From Spongiibacter taiwanensis (GTDB lineage Bacteria > Pseudomonadota > Gammaproteobacteria > Pseudomonadales > Spongiibacteraceae), in the NCBI RefSeq assembly GCF_023702635.1, contig NZ_CP098455.1, forward strand, positions 1,488,001 to 1,552,000: a stretch of DNA of 64,000 nt, in the 5' to 3' direction. The notes beneath the pieces are model-generated. The model did no database searches, was not told the origin of the DNA, and was given only the letters and a program-made list of their open reading frames with translations. Positions 40,992 through 49,962 of this stretch are shown piece after piece (positions within the stretch are counted from its first letter, which is position 1; each line of letters starts with the position of its first letter). A program made the position numbers and the translations under genes.

Positions 40992-41351
40992 GGGGCCGAT
41001 TTGGATTCGACGCCGGTAACAAAGCTCTGTGGTGCATGCCGTGATGGCAGCCAATCACGTTAATCCAAAGCTGTAAACGATATAGTTGCCAACGACGACA
41101 ACTACGCTCTAGCGGCCTAAACCCCCGTTAGCGGTCATTAGCGGATGCTTGTAAACGCGAAGTGACCGTCAGATAGAACAAGCTAGCGGTGAAGTTTGTC
41201 TGAGACAGATCCGCGAAACTCCTAATCAGAATCGCCAATATCGTCCTGACCGTTGGGCTGATTGCGGCTAAATCAATAAACGGAAACTAAGCATGTAGAG
41301 CCCCGAGTGGCGGACTGGCGGACGCGGGTTCAAATCCCGCCGGCTCCACCA
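40992..41351 (+). ncRNA. ssrA: Transfer-messenger RNA (tmRNA)
   Basis: The gene opens GGGGCCGATTTGGATTCGAC and ends GGTTCAAATCCCGCCGGCTCCACCA without needing added CCA; the first and last seven bases pair into the acceptor stem. The tag frame at 41088-41120 reads ANDDNYALAA then TAA, the form found in Pseudomonas-type bacteria. TACAAT at 40961 may be the -10 of its promoter. A Rho-independent terminator follows at 41361. Confidence 0.98.
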
Positions 41352-41352
41352 A
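41333..41352 (+). repeat. Direct repeat, first copy (ssrA 3' end, candidate att site)
   Basis: AATCCCGCCGGCTCCACCAA at the end of tmRNA is repeated exactly at 41501. The 3' ends of ssrA are classic integrase targets. Confidence 0.65.
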
Positions 41353-41360
41353 ATAAAGAA

Positions 41361-41390
41361 AGGTCACCCCTGTGGTGGCCTTTTTTTATT
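41361..41390 (+). terminator. Terminator of ssrA
   Basis: AGGTCACC / GGTGGCCT with a 5-nt loop, one G-T pair, followed by seven T residues and ATTTTT. Confidence 0.85.
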
Positions 41391-41500
41391 TTTGGCGTTG
41401 ATTGGGTGCAGAGCCCGCGCCCGGGTTCAGCCGAAGTGAGCGCAGCGAACAGAGACAGCGCCCGCAGGGCGACCCAGAGGGTGAGGGCGCAGCCCGAGTC

Positions 41501-41520
41501 AATCCCGCCGGCTCCACCAA
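41501..41520 (+). repeat. Direct repeat, second copy (displaced ssrA 3' end)
   Basis: The same 20 bases as 41333-41352, 168 bp away, again followed directly by a terminator. The flanking sequence cannot fold into a tRNA or tmRNA, so it is a remnant. Confidence 0.65.
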
Positions 41521-41523
41521 TAC

Positions 41524-41555
41524 AAAACCTCAACCCGACAGGGTTGGGGTTTTTT
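41524..41555 (+). terminator. Second terminator behind the duplicated ssrA end
   Basis: AAAACCTCAACCC / GGGTTGGGGTTTT with loop GACA and a following T run. It may be the original ssrA terminator displaced by an insertion. Confidence 0.75.
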
Positions 41556-41705
41556 ATTGGTCGATTGACAGGTTTTGAGGCAAACACGCCGGATTCACAA
41601 AACGGCAGGACAGCCGTTTTGCACGCCCTCCAGGGCGCCCGAAGGGCGAGGCACATGGAGGTGCCGAGTGAAATCCCCCAGGGCGAGCAATCCCCACATA
41701 CCGGT

Positions 41706-41954
41706 TTAGTAGCCTCGGCTATGACCCGAGGTACTCCCGAGCCTCTCCGCAAGCCATTGCTTGATAAGATTCTCTCGCGTCACACCTAGCCGCTCGGCCT
41801 CGATATCGAGGCGCTCAACCATGGCAGCGGGTAGCGCGAGAACCACCTCAGTTGAACGTCGGTTGGGATGAACAGCAGTAGACAGATCCAGCTCGTCGAG
41901 AACATCGGCCTCATTGTCGTTAAATTTTCTGTCGAAGAAATCGCTGTTCATCAT
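41706..41954 (-). CDS. CopG-type (ribbon-helix-helix) antitoxin-like protein, no partner
   Basis: An 82-residue protein. The C-terminal half, STEVVLALPAAMVERLDIEAERLGVTRENLIKQWLAERL, has the CopG_antitoxin pattern of a beta strand followed by two helices that binds DNA as a dimer; the N-terminal NDNEADVLDELDLS part resembles the toxin-binding arm. No BrnT- or RelE-like toxin gene lies next to it, as upstream (>41954) is only the hsdR promoter. It may be an orphan that regulates the divergent hsdR gene. The start could be 41951 or GTG 41963. Confidence 0.75.
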   Translation of the reverse strand: MMNSDFFDRKFNDNEADVLDELDLSTAVHPNRRSTEVVLALPAAMVERLDIEAERLGVTRENLIKQWLAERLGSTSGHSRGY

Positions 41955-42008
41955 CAATCTCACTTGCTGGCGCCAGTGCCAACACTACTGCATCATTGAA
42001 GCACTCGA

Positions 42009-42037
42009 TTGTACCCGATATCCCTTTCCCCTATAGT
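42009..42037 (+). promoter_or_regulatory. Sigma70-type promoter of hsdR
   Basis: TTGTAC (42009-42014) and TATAGT (42032-42037) are 17 bp apart, and the hsdR start with GAGGGAC in front lies 51 bp downstream. The match is good but not proven. Confidence 0.5.
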
Positions 42038-42087
42038 CCCAAGAGCAAAGGAACCGCTAGCGAAATAACGCTAAATCCGAGGGACAG

Positions 42088-45000
42088 ATGCCACTCGACG
42101 CCCAAGATAACAACAAGTCCAACTTCTGGTTTCTAGAAGAACACCAAAGCATTCTGCTGCAACTCACCACCTCGGCCGAGAACGCGTTCTACTCTGACCC
42201 CAACACCACCCTGATTAAACTGCGCCAATTTGGCGAGGCACTGGCTCAGGATTTGGCCATGCGGGCCGGAATCGAGTTTGACAACACCACCAGCCAGGCC
42301 GACTTGCTGGGCCGCCTCAGCCGCGAGATTGGCCTGGACGCCGAAATCCGCAACCTGCTCCACACCCTGCGCATTGAGGGCAACAAAGCCACCCACGAAT
42401 TCCAAACCCAACACCGGGAGGCCATGCTCGGCCTCAAAGCGGCCCGCGCGCTGGCGGTCTGGTTTCATCGCTCATTTGGTAAACAGGGCAGTGCGTTCAA
42501 GCCTGGTCCCTTTGCTCCGCCGACCGATCCAAGCCAGAAGCTGCGGGACCTGCAAACTCAGATTGACCAGCTCAACGCCGAGCTTCAAAGCCACAGCGAG
42601 CAGGAAGGGCTCGCCCAACAACGCGATAGTCTGCTTGCCCAGGAGCGAGAGGAATACCAGCAACTGGCCGAACTGATGGATCAGGAAGCCCGGAAGTTTG
42701 AGCAGCAGGCAAAGGATGCCGAGCGTGCGCTGGCCCAACAGAAGCAACAATTCGAGGCCCAGATTGCCGCCCTGAAAGCCCAGATCACGGCGGGCAACTC
42801 ACCACCAGACCTGCAGCGCAGCGCCGTCGCCACTCAGACCCAGCAGGCCAGCGCTACACTCGTGCTGGACGAAGAACTGACCCGCGTATTTATTGATCAG
42901 ATGCTGCAGGATGCAGGCTGGGAGGCCGACACTCAGGCCCTCACCTACAAATCCGGCACTCGCCCCGAAAAAGGCAAAAACAAGGCAATTGCCGAATGGC
43001 CCACCGCTACCGGCCCCGCCGATTACGTATTATTTGCCGGGCTCGTTCCGATCGCCGTGGTAGAAGCCAAGCGGGAAAACAAGAACGTAGCGGGAATGAT
43101 CCCTCAAGCTGAGCGCTACGCCAAAGGCTTCAAGCCCGCCGCCGAATACACGCCCGCTTGGCAGTATCAGGGACTAACCATTGCCTGGCCCGACGATGCC
43201 GACGGCCACTACCAAATCCCCTTCGTCTATGCCTGCAATGGCCGGGACTACATCAAACAACTTGAGGAACAATCCGGCACCTGGTTTCGGGATGTGCGGG
43301 CGTCGAGCAACGTCAGCGGCGCCCTGCAAGGCTTCCACAGCCCCGACGGCCTGCTCGACAAACTGACCCGCGACCGACAGCAGGCGGAGCAAAAACTCAG
43401 CACCGAGGGCTTCGACTACCTCGGCCTGCGGGACTACCAGGAAAAAGCCATCAAGGCCGTGGAAGCGGCCATCGCCAACAACCAGCGGGAATGCCTGTTG
43501 GCCATGGCCACCGGCACCGGCAAAACCCGCACTATCATCGGCCTGATGTACCGCTTCCTTAAAGCCGAGCGTTTCAAACGCATTCTGTTTCTGGTGGACC
43601 GCAGCGCCCTGGGCACCCAGGCGCAAGATGCCTTTAATGAGGCCCAACTGGAGCAGAACCAGCCCCTCTCCAAAATCTACAACGTCAACGAGCTGGGCGA
43701 CATGGCCCCCGAGGCCGAAACCCGGGTGCAGGTCGCCACCGTCCAGTCTATGGTCAAGCGGATATTCCACGCCGATACCCCGCCACCCGTAGACCAATTC
43801 GACTGCATTATTGTGGACGAGGCCCACCGGGGTTACACCCTCGACCAAGACATGACCGACGGCGAGCTGGCGGTGCGGGATGCCAGCCAGTACCTGTCCA
43901 GCTATCGCCGGGTGCTGGACTACTTCGACGCGGTCAAGGTCGGCCTCACCGCCACCCCCGCCAAGCACACCAGCGATATTTTCGGCAAACCGGTATACAC
44001 CTACTCCTACCGGGAAGCCGTGGCGGATGACTGGCTGATCGACCACGAACCACCCATTCGCTACGAAACCCTGCTCACCCAAAATGGCATCACCTTTGTA
44101 AAAGGCGAGCTGGTGCAGGCCATCAACACCGCCACCGGCGAGGTGGAATCATCAGAACTGGAAGACGACCTGGGCTTTGAAGTGGAAGCCTTCAACAAGC
44201 GGGTGATCAACGAGAATTTCAATCGGGTCATCTGCCAACAGCTGGCCCAGGAGCTGGACCCCTTTGGCGACGAGAAGAGCATGATCTTCTGCGCCACCGA
44301 CCTCCACGCCGATATGGTCAAGCGCTTGCTGGATGAAGCCTTTGTCGATGTGTACAACGGTGAATACAAACAATCGGCGGTGGCCAAGATCACCGGCCAG
44401 AGCGACAAGGTCAGCCAGCTGATTGCCCGCTACAAGAATGAACGCTACCCCAATATCGCCATTACCGTGGACCTGCTTACCACCGGCATCGACGTACCCA
44501 AAATCGCTCACTTGGTGTTCTTGCGCCGGGTACGCTCACGGATTCTTTATGAGCAGATGATTGGCCGTGCCACCCGCCGCTGCGATGAAATCGGCAAGAC
44601 CGTTTTCCGCATTTACGACCCAGTGGATATCTACGCCGCGCTAGAAGCCGTTTCCACCATGAAGCCCCTGGTGAAAAACCCCAACATCAGCCTGGAGCAG
44701 CTCTGCGAGGAACTCACCGACCCCACCAAACTAGAAGCCGGATTGAACGCCCCCGGCGATACCCCGGAGCAAAGCCAGGCCGATGTGGCGCTGAGCCAAT
44801 TGGGGCAAAGGGTGATGCAGGTGCTTCGCAAGGCCAGTAGCAAAGCCGACAGCAACCCCAAGGTCAAAGCCAAACTTGAAGAGCTGCAATATAGCTGGGG
44901 CGTCGAGCCCGCAAAACTGCACCAGCACCTTCACACCCTTGGCCCGCGCCAGGCCGCCAATTTTCTCAACCAACACAGTGGCTTTCTGAATCAGCTCGCC

Positions 45001-45597
45001 CAGGTCAAACAACTGCTGGGCAGCGAGCGCATGCCGGTAATCTCCGAGCATGAAGACGAGTTTATGGTGCGGGAGCAAAACTACGGCAAGCACAAACGCC
45101 CAGAAGACTATCTGGACAGCTTCAATGACTTTATCCGTCGGGAGTTAAACCAGTCCGCCGCCCTCAGCGCCGTGGTCACCCGGCCAAGAGACCTGACACG
45201 GGAACAGCTCAAAGAAATCCGCCTATTACTGGATAACAACGGCTACACCGAGGCCAGCCTGCGCAGCGCCTGGCGCCAGCAAACCAACCAGGATATTGCC
45301 GCCAGCATTCTCGGCCATATCCGCCGGGCCGCCCTGGGCGAGGCGATGATTCCGTTTGAGCAGCGGGTACACACCGCCCTACAGAACATTCTCAGCAGCC
45401 ACAACTGGAGCCCCGTCCAGCGCAAATGGCTTGAGCGCCTTGGCAAGCAACTTACCCATGAAGTGGTTATCGACCAGGACACCATCAACCAACTACCCGC
45501 CTTTACCGGTGGCGCCAGGCAGCTGGATAAAATCCTGGGGGATCAGCTGGACAATGTGCTTGAGGCGATCAACGACAGCCTGTGGGAGGCGTCTTGA
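42088..45597 (+). CDS. hsdR: Type I restriction enzyme R (motor/nuclease) subunit
   Basis: An 1169-residue subunit of the EcoEI-like branch. It opens with a DUF4145-like domain (residues 1-130) and a Gln/Glu-rich coiled coil (about 150-235). The nuclease follows (about 265-350, ADYVLFAGLVPIAVVEAKRE). The SF2 motor has Walker A MATGTGKT (473-480), DEAH (577-580) and motif VI QMIGRATRR. A C-terminal EcoEI R_C-type helical domain binds the methylase. It cuts unmodified DNA after translocation. Unusually it is separated from hsdM by fic and has its own promoter. All motifs are intact. Confidence 0.95.
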   Translation: MPLDAQDNNKSNFWFLEEHQSILLQLTTSAENAFYSDPNTTLIKLRQFGEALAQDLAMRAGIEFDNTTSQADLLGRLSREIGLDAEIRNLLHTLRIEGNKATHEFQTQHREAMLGLKAARALAVWFHRSFGKQGSAFKPGPFAPPTDPSQKLRDLQTQIDQLNAELQSHSEQEGLAQQRDSLLAQEREEYQQLAELMDQEARKFEQQAKDAERALAQQKQQFEAQIAALKAQITAGNSPPDLQRSAVATQTQQASATLVLDEELTRVFIDQMLQDAGWEADTQALTYKSGTRPEKGKNKAIAEWPTATGPADYVLFAGLVPIAVVEAKRENKNVAGMIPQAERYAKGFKPAAEYTPAWQYQGLTIAWPDDADGHYQIPFVYACNGRDYIKQLEEQSGTWFRDVRASSNVSGALQGFHSPDGLLDKLTRDRQQAEQKLSTEGFDYLGLRDYQEKAIKAVEAAIANNQRECLLAMATGTGKTRTIIGLMYRFLKAERFKRILFLVDRSALGTQAQDAFNEAQLEQNQPLSKIYNVNELGDMAPEAETRVQVATVQSMVKRIFHADTPPPVDQFDCIIVDEAHRGYTLDQDMTDGELAVRDASQYLSSYRRVLDYFDAVKVGLTATPAKHTSDIFGKPVYTYSYREAVADDWLIDHEPPIRYETLLTQNGITFVKGELVQAINTATGEVESSELEDDLGFEVEAFNKRVINENFNRVICQQLAQELDPFGDEKSMIFCATDLHADMVKRLLDEAFVDVYNGEYKQSAVAKITGQSDKVSQLIARYKNERYPNIAITVDLLTTGIDVPKIAHLVFLRRVRSRILYEQMIGRATRRCDEIGKTVFRIYDPVDIYAALEAVSTMKPLVKNPNISLEQLCEELTDPTKLEAGLNAPGDTPEQSQADVALSQLGQRVMQVLRKASSKADSNPKVKAKLEELQYSWGVEPAKLHQHLHTLGPRQAANFLNQHSGFLNQLAQVKQLLGSERMPVISEHEDEFMVREQNYGKHKRPEDYLDSFNDFIRRELNQSAALSAVVTRPRDLTREQLKEIRLLLDNNGYTEASLRSAWRQQTNQDIAASILGHIRRAALGEAMIPFEQRVHTALQNILSSHNWSPVQRKWLERLGKQLTHEVVIDQDTINQLPAFTGGARQLDKILGDQLDNVLEAINDSLWEAS

Positions 45598-45686
45598 ATG
45601 CCCACATGCATAGAAATCGCAATTTTTTATACACGACCTCATCCTCATGTATAAATTTTTGGCTTTTTTAAGCATGTTCACTTGTC

Positions 45687-45705
45687 ATGTCGATGGCATC
45701 GACAT
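45687..45705. promoter_or_regulatory. 19-bp palindrome in the fic promoter region
   Basis: ATGTCGATGGCATCGACAT is a perfect inverted repeat around one central base. It begins inside a TTGTCA (45682-45687) that could be a -35 element and ends 39 bp before the fic start. An almost identical site lies at 54632. It is a likely operator, perhaps for the winged-helix domain of Fic. Confidence 0.6.
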
Positions 45706-45743
45706 AAGCTGACAATGTGTTGAAAAAATCAGGAAATATAAAC

Positions 45744-46856
45744 ATGACATGGCGCGCCGATCACCCATACAATGCCCTGCCACCCCTCCCCCCCTCGGTG
45801 GAACACACAGAAAGCGTTGCCGTACTCAAGGCCTGTATACCCGCTCGCGCCGCGCTGGCAGAGCTAAAACAGGCTGGGGAGCTATTACCCAATCAAGGCC
45901 TGTTAATCAATCTGCTGCCACTGCTAGAAGCAAAAGACTCCTCCGAGATAGAGAACATCGTCACCACCACCGACAAGCTATTCCAGTACGCCAACGAAGA
46001 TGACAGCGCCGACCCTGCTACTCGCGAAGCCCTGCGCTATCGCCGGGCACTGTCTACCGGCTTTAGAAAGTTAAGTGAGCGACCGCTAACCACCAATACT
46101 GCCATCGAAATTTGCAGCACAATCAAGTCGGTGAACATGCAGGTACGCCGTGTACCGGGCACCAAATTGATGAACCCGGCAAGCGGCGAAATCATTTACA
46201 CGCCCCCCGAGGGAGAAGCTCAACTGCAGACCCTGCTGAGCAACTGGGAGCAATTCCTCCATGCCGACGATGGCCTCGACCCGCTGATAAAGATGGCCAT
46301 AGCCCATTACCAATTTGAAGCAATCCACCCCTTCACCGATGGAAACGGTCGCACCGGGCGAGTGCTCAATATTCTTTATCTCATTCAGCAGGGCCTCCTC
46401 AGCTTACCCATCCTGTATTTGAGCCGCTACATTGTGCAGAACAAGGCGGACTACTACCGGCTACTCCTGGGCGTCACCCGGGAACAAGACTGGCAGAACT
46501 GGATTCTTTACATGCTCGCCGCCGTGCGAGAGACCGCAAAATGGACCAGCGCCAAAATCGCGGCAACCCGGCAGCTTATTGAGCTAACCAGCTACCATGT
46601 ACAAACCCAGCTACCAAAGATTTACAGCTTCGAATTAGTCCAGCTGATTTTTCAACAACCCTATTGCCGCATAAACAACCTGGTCGATGCCAATATAGCC
46701 AAGCGCCAAACCGCCTCCAGTTACCTCAAGCAGCTCTGCGATATCGGCGTATTGGAAGAGCGCCAAGTCGGCAAGGAAAAGCTCTTTATCCACTCAAAAT
46801 TAGTGACGCTCTACAGCCACGATAGCAACGCCATACAGGACTACCCCAAACCATGA
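45744..46856 (+). CDS. Fic family AMP-transferase with winged-helix domain
   Basis: A 370-residue protein from the ATG at 45744 (AGGAAA upstream). The N-terminal part has SSEIEN at residues 66-71, the S-x3-E-N inhibitory helix of class II Fic. The catalytic motif HPFTDGNGRTGR (195-206) is complete, so it should AMPylate a protein. The C-terminal region (about 295-355, CRINNLVDANIAKRQTASSYL) resembles a winged helix for DNA binding. Its stop overlaps the hsdM start (ATGA). Fic genes are known companions of type I restriction loci, but the target here is unknown. Confidence 0.9.
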   Translation: MTWRADHPYNALPPLPPSVEHTESVAVLKACIPARAALAELKQAGELLPNQGLLINLLPLLEAKDSSEIENIVTTTDKLFQYANEDDSADPATREALRYRRALSTGFRKLSERPLTTNTAIEICSTIKSVNMQVRRVPGTKLMNPASGEIIYTPPEGEAQLQTLLSNWEQFLHADDGLDPLIKMAIAHYQFEAIHPFTDGNGRTGRVLNILYLIQQGLLSLPILYLSRYIVQNKADYYRLLLGVTREQDWQNWILYMLAAVRETAKWTSAKIAATRQLIELTSYHVQTQLPKIYSFELVQLIFQQPYCRINNLVDANIAKRQTASSYLKQLCDIGVLEERQVGKEKLFIHSKLVTLYSHDSNAIQDYPKP

Positions 46857-48511
46857 CCCACAACGACATCGTCCAAAAACTCTGGAACCTCTGCGACGTA
46901 CTCCGGGACGACGGCATTAACTACAGCGACTACGTCACCGAGCTGGTGATGCTGCTGTTTATGAAAATGGTCCATGAGAACACCGAGTCTGGCATTCTCA
47001 AAAAGCACCCCCTGCCCGAGGGCTGCCGCTGGACCGACCTCAACAGCAAATCCGGCCTTACCCTGCTAGACGACTACAAGCGCATTCTGCTGGCGCTGTC
47101 CTCTGGTAAAGATGCCAACGGCCAGCCCCTGCACAACGACAAACTGATTTCCGCCGTGTACGCCGACGCCCAAACCCGGCTGCGGGAACCCCGTCACCTG
47201 GAACAACTGGTGCGAGCCCTGGACCAGATCGACTGGTACAGCGCCCAAAAAGACGGCCTGGGGGATTTGTACGAGGGCCTGCTGGAGAAAAACGCCAGTG
47301 AGACCAAATCCGGCGCCGGGCAATACTTCACCCCCCGGGCGCTGATCAACTCCATGGTCCGCTGCATTGCCCCCCAGCCCGGTGAAGTGATTCAGGACCC
47401 GGCAGCGGGTACGGCCGGCTTTTTGATCGCCGCTGACGACTATATCAAGCGGCACACCGACGAGCTGTTTGATCTGGATGCCAAGGCCCAAAGCTTTCAG
47501 CGCAACAAGGCCTTTATCGGCGTAGAGCTGGTCCCCGGCACCCGCCGCCTGGCGCTAATGAACTGCCTGCTCCACGGCATGGAAGGCGGCGACGAAGGGG
47601 TGGTCCACTTGGGTAACGCCCTGGGCATGGTAGGCCAGGGTTTAAGCAAAGCCGATGTGATTCTGGCCAACCCGCCCTTTGGCACCAGCAAAGGCGGTGA
47701 AGCCAGCATCACCCGGGACGACCTCACCTATAAAACCAGCAACAAACAATTAGCCTTTTTGCAGCATATCTACCGCAACCTCAAATCCGGTGGCCGCGCC
47801 GCCGTGGTGCTGCCCGATAACGTGCTGTTTGAAGCCGGTGTGGGCACCGAGGTACGCCGGGACTTAATGCACAAGTGCAATCTCCACACCATCCTGCGCC
47901 TGCCCACCGGCATCTTCTACGCTCAAGGTGTGAAGACCAATGTGCTGTTTTTCACCAAGGGCCACCCCAAGGACAAGCTTCAGGAAGAAAACTGCACCGA
48001 ACAGGTCTGGGTCTACGACCTGCGCACCAATATGCCCAGCTTCGGTAAACGCACGCCTTTTGGTGAGCAACACCTCGCCCCCTTCGAAGACTGCTACACC
48101 GGACAGAACAAGAGGGCGACCGCCAGGGATGGCGGAAGTGCCGAAAATGCAGGAGCAATTTTCGGCCGAGTGGAGGGCGACTGGAACTTCAACGCCAAGG
48201 ACACCACCACTGAAGCAGCCGCAAGCTCAAACCAAGAACTGGAAAACAGCCGCTGGCGGGTCTTCACCCGCGACTGGATACGCGACACCAAAGGCGACTC
48301 CCTCGACATCAGCTGGCTAAAAGACGCCGACAGCGTCGATGCCGCCAACCTGCCGGAACCGGAAATTCTCGCCGCCGAGGCCATGTCAGAACTCACCGAA
48401 GCCCTGCGGGAAATTGATGGCTTGATGCGGGCCTTGGGGGCAAATGATGAAGCCGATAGTCAGAAGAAATTACTGGAAGCGGTATTGGGTGTGGGGAGTG
48501 AGTCGGTTTAA
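46853..48511 (+). CDS. hsdM: Type I restriction enzyme M (methyltransferase) subunit
   Basis: A 552-residue N6-adenine methyltransferase. An N-terminal helical domain (NDIVQKLWNLCDVLRDDGINYSDYV) precedes the SAM site GQYFTPRALINSMV and DPAAGTAGFLIAA (motif I), and the catalytic NPPFG is in ADVILANPPFGTSKGG (motif IV). A C-terminal helix binds HsdS. It overlaps fic by 4 nt and hsdS by 1 nt, so it is translationally coupled to both. Confidence 0.96.
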   Translation: MTHNDIVQKLWNLCDVLRDDGINYSDYVTELVMLLFMKMVHENTESGILKKHPLPEGCRWTDLNSKSGLTLLDDYKRILLALSSGKDANGQPLHNDKLISAVYADAQTRLREPRHLEQLVRALDQIDWYSAQKDGLGDLYEGLLEKNASETKSGAGQYFTPRALINSMVRCIAPQPGEVIQDPAAGTAGFLIAADDYIKRHTDELFDLDAKAQSFQRNKAFIGVELVPGTRRLALMNCLLHGMEGGDEGVVHLGNALGMVGQGLSKADVILANPPFGTSKGGEASITRDDLTYKTSNKQLAFLQHIYRNLKSGGRAAVVLPDNVLFEAGVGTEVRRDLMHKCNLHTILRLPTGIFYAQGVKTNVLFFTKGHPKDKLQEENCTEQVWVYDLRTNMPSFGKRTPFGEQHLAPFEDCYTGQNKRATARDGGSAENAGAIFGRVEGDWNFNAKDTTTEAAASSNQELENSRWRVFTRDWIRDTKGDSLDISWLKDADSVDAANLPEPEILAAEAMSELTEALREIDGLMRALGANDEADSQKKLLEAVLGVGSESV

Positions 48512-49962
48512 TGAGTAACGCCAATTCCCAAGATAACGTTGCTGAGGTAAATGCAAGCTATGCCGCAACTGCAGCTATTCCCAATCGTCATTCCCGCGAA
48601 AGCGGGAATCCAGAACTGCCAGTTAATTGGACAATTTCAGCCTTCACAGAAATTTATGACATCCAGGGCGGGACACAACCACCAAAATCTGAGTTCATTT
48701 ATGAGCCTGAAGACGGGTACATCCAACTTTTACAAATCAGGGATTTTGGTCGAAAGCCAGTTCCGACCTACGTGCCCCTATCAAAAAAGCTCAAAACATG
48801 CGAAAAGACTGATTTGCTTATAGGTCGATACGGTGCTTCCTTGGGCCGAATTTGCACTGGAATGACAGGCGCATACAACGTAGCACTCGCCAAAGTTATA
48901 GCTCCAGAAAAAATGTATCGGAGTTACACAAGACGTTATCTCGAATCACATATATTTCAGAACGAGCTAGCGCTACTCTCGAGATCAGCGCAAAACGGTT
49001 TCAACAAAGAGGATCTAAAAGGATTTAATGTCCCCCTCCCCCCTCTAGCCGAACAGAAAATCATCGCCGACAAACTCGACGAACTGCTGGCTCAGGTCGA
49101 CACACTGAAAGCCCGCCTCGACGCCATCCCCGCCATTCTAAAACGCTTCCGCCAATCCGTCCTTGCTGCGGCGGTGAGCGGGAAGTTGACGGAGGAGTGG
49201 CGAGTACAAAGCAATAACCCACCCGAATTTGATGTCGAGAAATTGGGCAACCTGATCACGGAAATGAGAAACGGGTTATCTCCTAAGCCCAATGAAAAGC
49301 GATCTGGATACCCAATTCTTAGGATTAGTTCAGTAAGGTCATTTATCGTTGATCAGGACGACATACGACATTTGGAGGTGAATGAAGACAACAGAAAACG
49401 TTATTCACTTATTACTGATGATTTGTTGTTTACGAGGTATAACGGGAGTGCTGATTTTGTTGGCGTCTGCGGACGAATCAATACATTACTGCATGAGACA
49501 CTGCTCTACCCAGACAAGCTGATAAGGGTTCGCACCGATCCCAAAAAAATACTACCTGGATATCTTGAAATATTTTCCGCTAGCCACCTTGCAAGAACAT
49601 ACATTCTATCTTTAATAAAATCGACTTCAGGACAAAAGGGAATATCAGGGAAAGACCTCAAAGAAATGGAAATCACTCTTCCCTCGACAGAAGAACAAAC
49701 CGAAATAGTCCACCGCGTAAACCACCTCTTCACCCACGCCGACCAAATCGAACAACAAGTCAAAAACGCCCAGGCCCGGGTCAACCAACTCACCCAGGCC
49801 ATCCTCGCCAAAGCCTTTAAGGGCGAACTCACCGAGCAATGGCGCAAGGACAATCCCGAGCTGATCAGCGGCGACAACTCCGCCGGGGCCCTGCTGGCCC
49901 GCATCAAAGCCGAGCGCGCCGCCGCCAAACCGGCCAAGAAAACCCGAGAAAAAGCGCGATGA
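48511..49962 (+). CDS. hsdS: Type I restriction enzyme S (specificity) subunit
   Basis: A 483-residue protein with two target-recognition domains separated by coiled coils. TRD1 (about 38-170) ends NGFNKEDLKGFNVPLPPLAEQKIIADKL, and TRD2 (about 230-395) ends ISGKDLKEMEITLPSTEEQTEIVHRV. The conserved helices read LDELLAQVDTLKARLDAIPAILKRFRQSVL and a matching KNAQARVNQLTQAILAKAFKGELTEQWR. The TRDs are AT-rich, as usual for swapped modules. Residues 26-35 are translated from an extragenic repeat inserted in the gene (48587-48613). The ATG overlaps the hsdM stop. Confidence 0.94.
   Translation: MSNANSQDNVAEVNASYAATAAIPNRHSRESGNPELPVNWTISAFTEIYDIQGGTQPPKSEFIYEPEDGYIQLLQIRDFGRKPVPTYVPLSKKLKTCEKTDLLIGRYGASLGRICTGMTGAYNVALAKVIAPEKMYRSYTRRYLESHIFQNELALLSRSAQNGFNKEDLKGFNVPLPPLAEQKIIADKLDELLAQVDTLKARLDAIPAILKRFRQSVLAAAVSGKLTEEWRVQSNNPPEFDVEKLGNLITEMRNGLSPKPNEKRSGYPILRISSVRSFIVDQDDIRHLEVNEDNRKRYSLITDDLLFTRYNGSADFVGVCGRINTLLHETLLYPDKLIRVRTDPKKILPGYLEIFSASHLARTYILSLIKSTSGQKGISGKDLKEMEITLPSTEEQTEIVHRVNHLFTHADQIEQQVKNAQARVNQLTQAILAKAFKGELTEQWRKDNPELISGDNSAGALLARIKAERAAAKPAKKTREKAR
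48587..48613. repeat. Inverted repeat of the dRS3 type inside hsdS
   Basis: ATTCCCGCGAAAGCGGGAAT (48590-48609) is a hairpin with the ATTCCC-N8-GGGAAT form of the dispersed repeats found between genes in many proteobacteria. Here it lies in frame in the hsdS start and gives the peptide RHSRESGNPE. Confidence 0.8.

Larger units (their letters stand above)
41391..41705. other. Gene-free stretch with integration scar
   Basis: No convincing gene. It holds the second ssrA 3' copy, a second terminator, and GC-rich palindromic debris: CAAAACGGC / GCCGTTTTG at 41598-41621 and several CGCCCT/AGGGCG arms at 41622-41655. A degenerate third version of the repeat (GAGTGAAATCCC, about 41668) may also be present. 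It looks like the remains of one or more insertions at ssrA. Confidence 0.55.

Noticed and set aside
41490-41525. Possible tRNA gene ending in CCGGCTCCACCA
   Set aside because: Only the 3' arm is present; no matching acceptor 5' strand or anticodon arm precedes it. It is a copy of the ssrA end.
45626-45655. TTTATAC / GTATAAA inverted repeat after hsdR
   Set aside because: An AT-rich 7-bp stem with a 16-nt loop is weak and may be chance; it is neither a clear terminator nor a clear promoter.
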